A stretch of 11,567 bases of DNA from Bacillota bacterium (GTDB lineage Bacteria; Bacillota; Clostridia; Lachnospirales; Lachnospiraceae), in contig JAEWMT010000042.1 in the NCBI GenBank assembly GCA_023393095.1, positions 1-11,567 on the forward strand, read 5' to 3'. A model generated the notes under the pieces. It made no database searches and had not been told where the DNA came from. It saw only the letters and a program-made list of their open reading frames with translations. This document shows positions 1-7,074 of this stretch, one piece after another; positions within the stretch are counted from its first letter, which is position 1, and every line of letters begins with the position of its first letter. The translations under genes and the position numbers were made by a program.

Positions 1-59
1 CGATTTTTTCCTTCAACTTTAGTCACCTCAGGTTATTTATTGATCAGTTTTTTGAAGCA

Positions 60-87
60 TTGCATTTTAGATAAAATAGAATATAAT
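60..87 (+). promoter_or_regulatory. Probable sigma-A promoter of the CobD/HisC-like gene
   Basis: A -35-like TTGCAT at 60-65 and a perfect -10 TATAAT at 82-87 are separated by 16 bp. The start codon at 182 leaves a leader of about 90 nt. A second TATAAT at 95-100 has no good -35 partner at 17 bp. Nothing else is seen in bases 1-59. Confidence 0.5.
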
Positions 88-151
88 ATGATATTATAAT
101 TCATAAAGGTAAAAAAATCTAGTACAACGTACTTTTCACGAAGTATTTGTA

Positions 152-167
152 TGCCGCAGAAGCGGCA
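152..167 (+). other. Small hairpin just upstream of a ribosome binding site
   Basis: TGCCGC at 152-157 and GCGGCA at 162-167 form a perfect 6-bp GC-rich stem with an AGAA loop. It ends four bases before the GGAGG at 172-176 that serves the gene at 182. In such AT-rich DNA it stands out; it could stabilise the mRNA end or modulate ribosome access. The role is inference only. Confidence 0.4.
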
Positions 168-181
168 GAATGGAGGTTACT

Positions 182-1279
182 ATGATAAAACATACGGATC
201 ATTTTCATGGAAGTGATTTAGAAACGATAGAAAAGGTGTATGGAATCAAAAAAGAATCAATTATAAGCTTTTCTGCTAATGTAAACCCTCTAGGGATATC
301 ACCGAAGCTAAAATCCACCTTATCAGAACGAATTGATGCCATCATGAGTTATCCTGACCGGGATTACACAGAACTCAGAAAACAGATTGCCCAGTATGTT
401 CAAACGGATTTGGAAAATATTATTGTCGGTAATGGTTCAACGGAATTGATTTCCTTATTTATTCAGATAAAACATCCAAAAAAGGCTCTTATAATCGGAC
501 CAACTTATTCTGAGTATGAGCGTGAGATTTCTTTAGGAGGCGGAGTCACACATTACTATCGACTTGAGGAGGAGAATAATTTCATCCTTGATTTTTATAA
601 GCTGGAGACAGAATTGACGAATGACACCGACTTGTTAGTAATCTGTAATCCGAATAACCCTACTTCCACAACCATATCCAGAAAAGAAATGCGTAGAATC
701 CTCGATATCTGTAAGCAGAAGGGCATCTTTGTTATGGTGGATGAAACCTATGTGGAGTTTGCCTCGGATATCCGTGAGATTACCTCAGCTCCTTTGACCG
801 GGTATTATAACAATATCATCATTCTTCGTGGTATTTCTAAATTTTTTGCAGCTCCGGGACTTCGCCTAGGCTATGCAATCTGTGGGAATACAGACTTGAT
901 CAAGGAAATCAATCAAAGGAAAAACCCGTGGACCATTAACAGTCTTGCTGCAATTGCAGGAGAAATTATGTTCTCCGATGAGGAATATATTAAGAATACA
1001 CGTACTTTGATTGCCAATGAAAGATCCCGTGTCTGCAAAATTCTTGATAATTGCATCAATGTACGCTATTATAACCCGACGGCCAATTTTATCCTGATTA
1101 AAATATTAAAGGAAGAGGTTACTTCCATGGATCTTTTCGAAGCTGCCATTCGAAAAGGTCTTATGATCCGAGATTGCTCCACCTTCCCCTTCCTAAATAA
1201 TAAGTTTATCCGCTTCTGTTTTATGAATCCGGAACAAAATGATGCACTACTTAAGGTGATATTGGAGCTACTGAAATAA
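182..1279 (+). CDS. PLP-dependent class I/II aminotransferase, CobD/HisC-like (threonine-phosphate decarboxylase or histidinol-phosphate aminotransferase type)
   Basis: This is a 365-residue fold-type I pyridoxal-phosphate enzyme. The N-terminus carries an HGSDL motif followed by FSANVNPLG, a hallmark of CobD-type threonine-phosphate decarboxylases (cobalamin side chain), a branch of the HisC family. Other visible motifs are GNGSTELI, NPNNPT (residues 156-161), VDETYVEF with the pyridine-binding Asp187, and SKFFAAPGLRLGY with the Schiff-base Lys220. A C-terminal IRDCS...FIRF segment should hold the substrate-carboxylate Arg. An in-frame ATG at 170 overlaps the GGAGG (172-176), so the ATG at 182, five bases after it, is chosen as start. 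No cobalamin or histidine gene lies beside it and no B12 riboswitch is seen, so the substrate cannot be settled from context. The family is sure, the exact reaction is not. It has its own promoter and is followed by a hairpin, so it is probably monocistronic. Confidence 0.85.
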   Translation: MIKHTDHFHGSDLETIEKVYGIKKESIISFSANVNPLGISPKLKSTLSERIDAIMSYPDRDYTELRKQIAQYVQTDLENIIVGNGSTELISLFIQIKHPKKALIIGPTYSEYEREISLGGGVTHYYRLEEENNFILDFYKLETELTNDTDLLVICNPNNPTSTTISRKEMRRILDICKQKGIFVMVDETYVEFASDIREITSAPLTGYYNNIIILRGISKFFAAPGLRLGYAICGNTDLIKEINQRKNPWTINSLAAIAGEIMFSDEEYIKNTRTLIANERSRVCKILDNCINVRYYNPTANFILIKILKEEVTSMDLFEAAIRKGLMIRDCSTFPFLNNKFIRFCFMNPEQNDALLKVILELLK

Positions 1280-1317
1280 ACCGGCAATATATATGGAAAA
1301 TACAGCGAAACTTTCGA

Positions 1318-1355
1318 AACCCCATATGTTTAAAATTACAATAACATATGGGGTT
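1318..1355 (+). terminator. Strong hairpin after the aminotransferase gene, terminator-like
   Basis: AACCCCATATGTT (1318-1330) and AACATATGGGGTT (1343-1355) form a perfect 13-bp stem around a 12-nt loop, 38 bp after the stop codon. The downstream tail is only moderately T-rich (ATCTTCCTATATT), so it is a less classical intrinsic terminator, but its position fits the end of the transcript. Confidence 0.6.
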
Positions 1356-1474
1356 ATCTTCCTATATTAATCTAATATAGAAAATACTTAGCTCATATTT
1401 TACTGTCTGCCAATCTACTGAATTTAAGTCAATTATTTTCATATAAATTTATATGTATTTTAATAACTTTTTTA

Positions 1475-1502
1475 TTGACATAGTAAACCAATGTGCTATA
1501 AT
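1475..1502 (+). promoter_or_regulatory. Near-consensus promoter of the marR-ABC operon
   Basis: A perfect TTGACA (1475-1480) and a perfect TATAAT (1497-1502) with a TG extension (TGC just before it) are 16 bp apart. Such a strong promoter directly followed by a palindrome suggests an operon held off by a repressor. Confidence 0.85.
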
Positions 1503-1505
1503 AGC

Positions 1506-1529
1506 AATTTATTAGGCACCTAATTAATT
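1506..1529. promoter_or_regulatory. Probable MarR operator 1
   Basis: An imperfect 24-bp palindrome centred at 1517/1518 has the inner core ATTAGG-CA-CCTAAT; 10 of the 11 position pairs flanking the CA centre match. It starts four bases after the -10 box and would cover the transcription start, where a bound MarR dimer would block RNA polymerase. Binding by the protein encoded at 1659 is inferred from position and symmetry. Confidence 0.6.
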
Positions 1530-1615
1530 ACGGTAAAAACTGGGTATAATGGTATATAAATTAGTGCAGTATGATAAAAATTAAGTCATATCAACTGTCC
1601 ATTACTTGTAATAAT

Positions 1616-1627
1616 TAAGGTACCTTA
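1616..1627. promoter_or_regulatory. Probable MarR operator 2, or leader palindrome
   Basis: TAAGGTACCTTA is a perfect 12-bp palindrome. It shares the AGG(C/T)ACCT core and 10 of 14 aligned bases with the palindrome at 1511-1524, with the centres 104 bp apart. It ends about ten bases before the marR ribosome binding site, so it could act as a second operator (roadblock or looping). Confidence 0.45.
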
Positions 1628-1658
1628 TTCACATAAAGAGGAGGAATCGAACAAAACA

Positions 1659-2096
1659 ATGAGAGCTGAAGTTAGTGAAGTGACAGAAAACCTATCCAAG
1701 GTTTTCAAGTCCATCCATCAGCGTTCTTATCACAAAATGAAAGATAAATGTATCTATCCTGGTCAGCCAAAGCTATTATCTTTGATTAGAGCAAATGAAG
1801 GAATTACTCAAAAGGAATTATCGAAAATGAGCTTTGTCACTCCGGCAACCATCACAGGTATGCTAAATAAACTGGAAGCAAATCATTTGGTATACCGTGT
1901 ACTGGATGAGACAGATAAACGTATTATGCGGGTTTATCTGACTTCTGAGGGAAGATGCTTTGCAGACTCAGGACATAAGTTTATGACATCAATGATGGAA
2001 CAATTATTTGAAGGCTTTACAGATGAAGAATTACAGACTTTGTTGAAACTTACTAAGAAATTAAAAAATAATATTAATAATTTTGATAAGTTATAA
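1659..2096 (+). CDS. MarR-family winged helix-turn-helix transcriptional regulator
   Basis: The protein has 145 residues, the usual MarR length. The N-terminal helix (1-35) and C-terminal helices (100-145) would form the dimer interface. The winged helix spans about 38-100: QKELSKMSFVTPATITGMLNK contains the helix-turn-helix with the recognition helix near 61-75, and the wing carries the family signature DETDKR...VYLTSEG (83-98). MarR proteins usually repress their own operon and are released by small aromatic or cationic compounds. It is the first gene of an operon with two ABC exporter genes (43-bp gap), so it most likely controls the pump. The AGAGGAGG at 1637-1644 lies 14 bases before the ATG, longer than usual, and no closer in-frame start exists. 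The ligand is not known. Confidence 0.92.
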   Translation: MRAEVSEVTENLSKVFKSIHQRSYHKMKDKCIYPGQPKLLSLIRANEGITQKELSKMSFVTPATITGMLNKLEANHLVYRVLDETDKRIMRVYLTSEGRCFADSGHKFMTSMMEQLFEGFTDEELQTLLKLTKKLKNNINNFDKL

Positions 2097-2139
2097 GCTT
2101 TAGTAAAAATTCTATAATTTTAACAGAAAGGAATACCTC

Positions 2140-4383
2140 ATGTTTAAACTTTTTAAATTTCTAAAAAAATCGGTAGTTGCAATCTTATTTGTAATAATCC
2201 TCTTGGTTATACAGGCCAATTGTGATTTGGCACTACCGACCTATACCTCCGATATTATTAATACCGGAATTATGAAAAATGGTATCGACAGCCCTGTCCC
2301 TTCCGTTATACGAAAAACAGAGCTTGATAAAGTTGCCATATTTATGACCGATAAAGAAAAATCCCTGGTTAATCAGCATTTTTCCATACTGAATAAAGGG
2401 GATTATAGTGAAAAGGAATGGTCAAAATACTTAAAGAAGTATCCTATTTTAAAAACAACAGAGCTTTCTATCTGGGACGGTGAAGAAGAGGATGAACTGA
2501 CTACTGCAATGGCAACACCTTTAACTCTTGTTCTTAGTATGGAGGGTGACACTGAAACAGCAGTACAGACAAGACAGAAGCTTCTAGATCAGCTTTCACC
2601 AGGAGCCAAGGAGAAGGATGTTGATATATTCCAAGTATTTTCCATGATACCGCCAGAAGGTCTTTCTAAAGTTGTTACTTCAATGCGAGATCAGACCTCG
2701 GCTATGTCTGATATGATACTGGCATCAGCTAGTTCTTCCTATGTAAAAGCTGAATATAAAGCAATCGGTATCAATGTAAATAAAATGCAAAATGATTATA
2801 TTGTACGTACCGGCGCATTGATGCTTGGACTGGCATTAATCGGAATGGTTGCTTCAATTCTGGTAACTTTACTAGGTGCAAGAATTGCAGCAAAAATGGG
2901 CCGTGATCTAAGAAATAATGTGTTTCAAAAGGTACTTTCCTTCTCCAATGCGGAAATGGATCAGTTCTCCACCGCCTCACTGATTACCCGAAGCACAAAT
3001 GATATCCAACAGGTTCAGATGATGATGGTATGGATTATTCGAATTGTTATCTATTCTCCTATTCTTGCATTTGGTGCAATTGTAAATGTTATCAGAACTG
3101 AGAGTTCCATGTCCTGGATTCTGGTAGTTGCTGTCGGAGCCATATTTTTACTTTTTGGTGTATTATTAGTTGTGGCAATGCCGAAATTCAAGCTGATGCA
3201 AAAGCTTGTTGACCGTATCAATCTTGTTCTTAGGGAAGTTCTTTCCGGTTTACCGGTTATCCGTGCCTTCAGTACGGTTGAACATGAGAAAAAGCGTTTT
3301 GATAAAGCGAATATTGATTTAACAAGAAACAATTTATTCGTTACCCGTGTCATGACCTTTATGATGCCTATTCTGATGCTCATTATGAACTTTATATCCC
3401 TCCTAATCATCTGGGTTGCAGCAAAAGGAATTGATAATGGAACCATTCAGGTCGGTGATATGATTGCATTTATCCAATACACCATGCAGATTATTATGGC
3501 ATTCTTAATGCTTTCAATGATTTCAGTCATGCTTCCAAGAGCATCGGTAGCAGCAAAACGTATCGATGAAATATTAACAGCTAAAAATACAATTATCGAT
3601 CCAGAAAAGGAAGAAATCACAGAGTCCGGTTTAAAGGGAGTTCTGGAATTTAATCATGTTTCCTTCCGTTATCCGAATGCGGAAGAGGATGTCCTCTCCG
3701 ATATTAGTTTTGTTGCAAAGCCGGGTGAAACCACCGCTATCATCGGAAGTACTGGAAGCGGTAAATCTACATTAATAAACCTGATTCCAAGATTTTATGA
3801 CGTAACAGCTGGCAGTATTCTACTTGATGGAATCGATCTTCGAAAAATGAAACAGGAAACCCTTCGCAATAAACTCGGATTTGTTCCTCAAAAAGGTGTA
3901 CTATTTACTGGTACAATCGAATCCAATATAAAATTCAGCGATAATGCAGCTAATGATGAAATTATGAAGAAGGCTGCCCGAATTGCTCAGGCAGAAGAAT
4001 TCATTGATACTAATACGGAAGGATATCAGACTCCGATATCCCAGGGCGGAACCAATGTATCCGGTGGTCAGAAGCAGCGATTATCAATCGCTAGAGCCAT
4101 TGCAAAGAATCCGGAGGTTTATATATTTGATGACAGCTTCTCTGCACTGGATTATAAAACGGATGCAATGCTTCGTAAAACGATTAAGGAAGAATTAACT
4201 GATAGTACCATTATTATTGTTGCACAGCGAATCAGTACCATCATGAATGCAGAACAGATCCTTGTATTGGATGAAGGACAAATCGTAGGCAAGGGAACCC
4301 ATAGAGAATTATTGAAGAATTGTGATGTATATCAGCAGATTGCATCTTCTCAATTGTCAAAGGAGGAATTGGAAAATGAGTAA
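2140..4383 (+). CDS. ABC exporter half-transporter with degenerate ATP site and large extracytoplasmic insertion (heterodimer subunit A)
   Basis: This 747-residue type IV ABC exporter subunit has a membrane domain followed by a nucleotide-binding domain. Membrane helix 1 is at about 11-33 and helix 2 only at about 224-247; the intervening ~190 residues are mostly soluble, where ordinary exporters have a short loop. The ATPase domain shows Walker A GSTGSGKST (Lys542), Q-loop Gln584, signature VSGGQ (640-644) and Walker B YIFDD, where Asp665 replaces the catalytic Glu. The switch His is Gln696 in AQRIS. These are marks of the degenerate-site subunit of heterodimeric multidrug exporters (BmrCD, LmrCD, EfrCD, TM287/288). 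Its intact signature motif would complete the active site of the partner at 4376, whose start it overlaps by 8 bp. AAAGGA at 2127-2132 is 7 bases before the ATG. Drug efflux is inferred from family and MarR control; the insertion has no function I can name. Confidence 0.92.
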   Translation: MFKLFKFLKKSVVAILFVIILLVIQANCDLALPTYTSDIINTGIMKNGIDSPVPSVIRKTELDKVAIFMTDKEKSLVNQHFSILNKGDYSEKEWSKYLKKYPILKTTELSIWDGEEEDELTTAMATPLTLVLSMEGDTETAVQTRQKLLDQLSPGAKEKDVDIFQVFSMIPPEGLSKVVTSMRDQTSAMSDMILASASSSYVKAEYKAIGINVNKMQNDYIVRTGALMLGLALIGMVASILVTLLGARIAAKMGRDLRNNVFQKVLSFSNAEMDQFSTASLITRSTNDIQQVQMMMVWIIRIVIYSPILAFGAIVNVIRTESSMSWILVVAVGAIFLLFGVLLVVAMPKFKLMQKLVDRINLVLREVLSGLPVIRAFSTVEHEKKRFDKANIDLTRNNLFVTRVMTFMMPILMLIMNFISLLIIWVAAKGIDNGTIQVGDMIAFIQYTMQIIMAFLMLSMISVMLPRASVAAKRIDEILTAKNTIIDPEKEEITESGLKGVLEFNHVSFRYPNAEEDVLSDISFVAKPGETTAIIGSTGSGKSTLINLIPRFYDVTAGSILLDGIDLRKMKQETLRNKLGFVPQKGVLFTGTIESNIKFSDNAANDEIMKKAARIAQAEEFIDTNTEGYQTPISQGGTNVSGGQKQRLSIARAIAKNPEVYIFDDSFSALDYKTDAMLRKTIKEELTDSTIIIVAQRISTIMNAEQILVLDEGQIVGKGTHRELLKNCDVYQQIASSQLSKEELENE

Positions 4384-6250
4384 TGAAGAGAACAGACAAC
4401 AAAATTCTTCTACAAAACCCGGACAAAGGAGACGTATGATGGGAGCCGGAGGACCTCCCGGAATGATGGCTGGAGAAAAGGCAAAGGATTTTAAGGGCAC
4501 AATGAAAAAACTGTTGGCCAGCCTTTCAAAATACAATATTGCATTCATTCTAGTATTCCTATTTGCAATTGCCAGTACCATATGTATCATCATCGGCCCC
4601 AACATTTCAGGTGATGCTACTACTAAAATAACAGAAGGTATTCTTAGTAAAATTCGCGGAGGTTCCGGAATAGACTTTGACGGACTGAAGAAAATACTAC
4701 TTACATTAATTGGTATCTATGTTGCAGGTTCTGTATTATCCTTCATTCAAGGTATTATCTTAACCGGAATTACTCAGAGAGTGAGTTATCAGTTCCGTAA
4801 GCAGATATCAGATAAAATTCATCGTATGCCTATGAATTATTTTGATACGACCTCTCATGGTGAAATACTTTCAAGAGTAACCAATGATATTGATACCTTA
4901 AGTAACAGCTTGAACCAGAGCTTGCCGCAGATGGTAACCTCAACCGTGCAAATTATCGGTGTTTTAATCATGATGCTAACCATCAGTATTCCTATGACAC
5001 TGCTTGCCCTTTGTGTACTACCACTCTCCGGCATAGTTGTAGGCAACGTAATTAAGAAATCCCAGAAGTATTTCAAACAGCAGCAGGAATATTTAGGCCA
5101 TGTGAATGGTCAGGTGGAAGAACTCTATGGCGGACATAATATTGTAAAGTTATTTAATAAGGAAGCTGATTCTATAAAAGAATTTAATGAGAAGAATGAT
5201 AAGTTATATGAATCAGCCTGGAAGTCACAGTTTTTATCCGGCTTAATGATGCCTGTCATGCAGTTTATTGGAAATATCGGCTATGTAGGCGTTGCCATCC
5301 TCGGTGGTTATCTTGCCATTCACAATAAGATTAAGATTGGTCAGATTCAATCCTTTTTCCAATATATCCGATTATTCACCCAGCCGATTGGTCAGCTTAG
5401 CCAGGTAGCCAATATGTTCCAGTCCACTGCTGCCGCTGCGGAACGTGTTTTTGAATTCTTAGAATCAGAAGAAGAAGTACAGACTGTAGAAAATCCAGTA
5501 TCCATTGAAGGGCTGGAAGGCAGAGTTGAATTTAAGGATGTTCATTTTGGATACAATCCTGAAAAAATCATTATCAATGATTTTAGTGCAAAGATTTCCA
5601 AGGGTCAGAAAATTGCAATCGTTGGGCCAACCGGTGCCGGTAAGACAACTATGGTTAAGCTTCTAATGCGTTTCTATGATATTAATAGCGGTGAGATTCT
5701 TATTGATGGCCATAATATTCAGGACTTTGACCGAAGCGACCTTCGTAAAATGTTCGGTATGGTACTGCAAGATACCTGGCTATTCAACGGTAGCATCATG
5801 GAAAACATCCGTTACAGTAAACTGGATGCCACCGATGAAGAGGTTATCCAAGCTGCAAAGGCTGCCCATGTTCACCGTTTCATCAAAACATTGCCAGATA
5901 GCTATAATATGGAATTGAATGAAGAAGCCAGCAATGTATCCCAGGGTCAGAAGCAGCTGCTTACAATTGCAAGAGCAATCTTAGCGGATCCTAAGATTTT
6001 AATTCTGGACGAAGCCACCAGCTCCGTTGATACTAGAACTGAAATCCTGATACAAAAGGCTATGGATACCTTAATGAAGGGAAGAACCAGCTTCATCATC
6101 GCCCATCGTCTTTCTACAATACGAGATGCAGATTTAATCCTTGTTATGAACGAGGGCGATATTGTAGAGCAGGGAAATCATGAAGAGCTTCTTGCAAAGG
6201 GTGGCTTCTATGCAAACCTGTATAATTCACAATTTGAAAGATCGGCATAA
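4376..6250 (+). CDS. ABC exporter half-transporter with catalytic Glu (heterodimer subunit B)
   Basis: This 624-residue type IV ABC exporter subunit partners the preceding gene. A hydrophilic N-terminus (1-40), rich in Arg, Gly, Pro and Met, precedes membrane helix 1 at about 54-76, helix 2 at about 106-130 and four more. The ATPase domain has Walker A GPTGAGKTT (Lys423), Q-loop Gln465, Walker B ILDEATSS with catalytic Glu546, and switch His577. Its signature is VSQGQ (521-525) instead of SGGQ. So it supplies Walker A/B to the working site and its weak signature to the degenerate one, exactly complementary to the first subunit. The frame is open upstream to an ATG at 4322, but the ATG at 4376, nine bases after AAAGGAGG (4359-4366), is the likely start and overlaps the preceding stop (ATGAGTAA), implying translational coupling. 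The likely role is ATP-driven export of drugs or lipophilic compounds. It is the last gene of the operon, before a hairpin. Confidence 0.93.
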   Translation: MSNEENRQQNSSTKPGQRRRMMGAGGPPGMMAGEKAKDFKGTMKKLLASLSKYNIAFILVFLFAIASTICIIIGPNISGDATTKITEGILSKIRGGSGIDFDGLKKILLTLIGIYVAGSVLSFIQGIILTGITQRVSYQFRKQISDKIHRMPMNYFDTTSHGEILSRVTNDIDTLSNSLNQSLPQMVTSTVQIIGVLIMMLTISIPMTLLALCVLPLSGIVVGNVIKKSQKYFKQQQEYLGHVNGQVEELYGGHNIVKLFNKEADSIKEFNEKNDKLYESAWKSQFLSGLMMPVMQFIGNIGYVGVAILGGYLAIHNKIKIGQIQSFFQYIRLFTQPIGQLSQVANMFQSTAAAAERVFEFLESEEEVQTVENPVSIEGLEGRVEFKDVHFGYNPEKIIINDFSAKISKGQKIAIVGPTGAGKTTMVKLLMRFYDINSGEILIDGHNIQDFDRSDLRKMFGMVLQDTWLFNGSIMENIRYSKLDATDEEVIQAAKAAHVHRFIKTLPDSYNMELNEEASNVSQGQKQLLTIARAILADPKILILDEATSSVDTRTEILIQKAMDTLMKGRTSFIIAHRLSTIRDADLILVMNEGDIVEQGNHEELLAKGGFYANLYNSQFERSA

Positions 6251-6300
6251 TTCTGAAGTTACTGTAGAACCATAACAAATATAATCAATTTTGATAAAAC

Positions 6301-6351
6301 GAAAGAACCCACATCTTATAATTTACAACAAATAAGATTGTAGGTTCTTTC
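6301..6351 (+). terminator. Intrinsic terminator of the marR-ABC operon
   Basis: GAAAGAACC (6301-6309) pairs with GGTTCTTTC (6343-6351). The stem continues inward through ACA/TGT and TCTTAT/ATAAGA with one mismatch and one bulged base, about 18 pairs in all, and is followed by an AT-rich tail. It lies 50 bp after the second exporter gene. With an A-rich left flank and T-rich right flank it could stop transcription from both directions. Confidence 0.8.
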
Positions 6352-6438
6352 ATTATATTACTATGATATAGAATACTTAAAATAGGTTTGATGATAATAC
6401 TTGATATTCATAGGACTTCATTTCTTCCTAAAATAATA

Positions 6439-6470
6439 GCTCCGTCAAATCTTTTAAATATCAACGGAGC
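6439..6470 (-). terminator. Probable terminator of the araC-clpP operon
   Basis: Reading the minus strand, GCTCCGT (6470-6464) and ACGGAGC (6445-6439) form a perfect 7-bp stem with an 18-nt loop, followed by the T-rich tail TATTATTTT. It begins 14 bp beyond the clpP stop codon. Confidence 0.65.
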
Positions 6471-6483
6471 CTTGTCACAATTT

Positions 6484-7074
6484 CTATATTCTTTTATCAA
6501 TTACCTGGTCAATCAATCCATAATTGCAGGCTTCCTCTGCACTCATGTAATGATCTCTGTCCGTGTCACGTTCTATTTCTTCTACTGATTTTCCTGTATT
6601 CTCTGCAAGAATCTGATTTAGCTTCTTTTTGTTCTTTAATATATAGTTTGCAGTTATCTCAATATCACTTGCTTGAGCAGGTGCCTTAATGCCACCGGAT
6701 GGCTGATGAATCATAATTTTTGCATTCGGTAGGGCAAACCGTTTACCCTTCGTACCTGCCGCAAGAAGAAATGCACCCATACTTGCTGCCATACCGATAC
6801 ATATGGTAGAAACATCGCACTTGATATAATTCATTGTATCATAGATAGCAAAACCATCCGAAACAGAACCACCGGGACTGTTGATATATAAGTTAATATC
6901 CTTGGACGGATCCTCTGATTCCAAAAATAATAGCTGAGCCACAATAATGCTTGCTGACGCTTCATTCACCTCTTCGCCTAGAAAGATAATACGATCCTTC
7001 AGCAATCTGGAATAAATGTCATAGCTTCTTTCTCCTCTACTTGTCTGCTCAATCACATAGGGTATCTGACTCAT
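6484..7074 (-). CDS. clpP: ATP-dependent Clp protease proteolytic subunit (ClpP family)
   Basis: This 196-residue serine peptidase would form the two-ring barrel that degrades proteins fed by ClpX or ClpC-type ATPases in the cytoplasm. The N-terminus PYVIEQTSRGERSYDIYSRL is the classical ClpP start. The catalytic triad is Ser98 (GMAASMGA), His123 (MIHQPSGG) and Asp174 in DTDRD, with the ring-contact pair Asp172-Arg173 also present. The oxyanion segment INSPGGSV (64-71) is intact. Between HQPSGG and SDIEI there are eight residues rather than the usual six, so the handle region is two residues longer than canonical ClpP. The frame is open to an ATG at 7104, but the ATG at 7074, nine bases after AAAGGGGG, matches the family N-terminus. 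It overlaps the stop of the araC-type gene (ATGA). No tig, clpX or lon is adjacent, so it may be a second copy. Family call is certain; main versus paralogous copy is not. Confidence 0.95.
   Translation of the reverse strand: MSQIPYVIEQTSRGERSYDIYSRLLKDRIIFLGEEVNEASASIIVAQLLFLESEDPSKDINLYINSPGGSVSDGFAIYDTMNYIKCDVSTICIGMAASMGAFLLAAGTKGKRFALPNAKIMIHQPSGGIKAPAQASDIEITANYILKNKKKLNQILAENTGKSVEEIERDTDRDHYMSAEEACNYGLIDQVIDKRI

Larger units (their letters stand above)
1280..1658. other. Intergenic regulatory region ahead of the MarR-ABC operon
   Basis: This 379-bp gap holds the hairpin at 1318-1355, a very AT-rich stretch at 1356-1474 in which I see no gene or motif, the marR promoter (1475-1502) and two related palindromes (1506-1529 and 1616-1627). 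The marR leader is long, about 150 nt. A second TATAAT at 1545-1550 lacks a -35 partner. Confidence 0.6.

Noticed and set aside
1..180. Cobalamin riboswitch or T-box ahead of the first gene
   Set aside because: I see no B12-box-like or T-box-like conserved segment; only a promoter and a 6-bp hairpin are visible.
170..181. Upstream ATG adding four residues to the aminotransferase
   Set aside because: It overlaps the GGAGG that serves the ATG at 182, so the ribosome could not use it with that site; no other ribosome binding site precedes it.
3051..3446. 131-residue minus-strand open frame
   Set aside because: It is antisense to the membrane domain of the first ABC subunit, has no recognisable domain and is best explained as a shadow.
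4322..4375. Longer form of the second ABC subunit starting at 4322
   Set aside because: The extension lies wholly inside the first subunit's coding region; the ATG at 4376 has an ideal AAAGGAGG nine bases upstream.
6388..6588. Small + strand open frame in the convergent gap
   Set aside because: It runs through the clpP terminator hairpin and into clpP antisense, with no clear ribosome binding site and no family match that I recognise.
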